Part shown: piece by piece, positions 31,684 through 31,725 of the stretch
Position numbering within the stretch: the first letter of the stretch is position 1
Layout: each line of letters starts with the position of its first letter
From: CAYJAD01 sp964371505
GTDB taxonomy: Bacteria > Desulfobacterota > Desulfovibrionia > Desulfovibrionales > Desulfovibrionaceae
Length of the DNA stretch: 31,725 nt
Reading direction: 5' to 3'
Assembly: GCA_964371505.1 (NCBI GenBank)
Contig: CAYJNG010000010.1
Coordinates: forward strand, 1-31,725
The notes under the pieces: generated by a model
Databases searched by the model: none
Told to the model about the DNA's origin: nothing
Seen by the model: the letters and a program-made list of their open reading frames with translations, nothing else
Position numbers and translations under genes: made by a program

Positions 31684-31725
31684 GCTCTTGTAGCTCAGTC
31701 GGTAGAGTGCATCCTTGGTAAGGAT
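31684..31725 (+). tRNA. tRNA-Thr(GGU), 5' part, cut by the window end
   Basis: Forty-two bases fit a tRNA: acceptor strand GCTCTTG, TA, D arm GCTC-AGTCGGTA-GAGT, base 26 G, then anticodon arm CATCC with loop TTGGTAA and the start of the matching strand GGAT. The anticodon is GGT (GGU), so it reads ACC and ACU. The variable and T arms are outside the window. Confidence 0.92.

Overview
The window is a piece of a bacterial chromosome made almost entirely of conserved housekeeping genes. It looks like a draft or metagenome-assembled scaffold, because it has three runs of exactly 100 Ns (3206-3305, 7405-7504, 13935-14034). The gene set suggests a motile, anaerobic Gram-negative bacterium of the Desulfovibrio type (Desulfovibrionaceae or relatives, moderate GC). 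The pointers are a two-subunit iron-sulfur fumarate hydratase, a YidC with a large periplasmic domain, a Jag protein with a very long charged linker, FliJ next to a MotE-like protein, Lgt with several lipoproteins, and a methyl-accepting chemotaxis protein with a Cys-bearing PAS domain. This placement is inferred from gene content and protein style, not from a search.

Layout. 1-2342: uvrA (minus, C-terminus outside the window). 2483-4741: a multi-PAS hybrid histidine kinase (minus), broken by gap 1 inside its ATPase domain. 4742-5063: a divergent control region with palindromes. 5064-6481: the fumarate hydratase alpha and beta genes. 6619-7311: a secreted protein of unknown function. 7349-8194: a lipoprotein gene cut by gap 2 and a four-EF-hand periplasmic protein (both minus). 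8555-10946: fliJ, a motE-like gene and truA (minus). 11121-13886: a tight plus-strand cluster of aroE, a glycosyltransferase and a TatD-family hydrolase. 13887-14217: gap 3 and its flanks. 14218-14502: a small orphan protein (minus). 14838-16769: htpG.

16884-22969 is one long minus-strand block read as rpmH-rnpA-yidD-yidC-jag-mnmE-exonuclease. It joins ribosome, RNase P, membrane insertion and tRNA modification functions and ends at a strong bidirectional terminator shared with htpG. 23227-24405 is a PLP aminotransferase (minus). 24494-25408 is a plus-strand pair, a PEBP-like lipoprotein and pgpA. 25698-27968 is the chemotaxis receptor. 28171-29838 holds infA, lgt and moaC (minus), and 29884-31526 a membrane hydrolase and a lipoprotein (minus). 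The last 42 bases are the 5' part of a tRNA-Thr(GGU) gene behind its own promoter.

I found no mobile element, CRISPR array, phage gene, toxin-antitoxin pair or defence cluster, and no convincing new multi-gene system. The points most worth a second look are the Cys-rich sensor kinase with palindromes in its control region beside fumarase, the divergent PEBP-like lipoprotein, the orphan 94-residue protein, possible gene ends on both sides of gap 3, and a terminator-like hairpin with no plus-strand gene before it.
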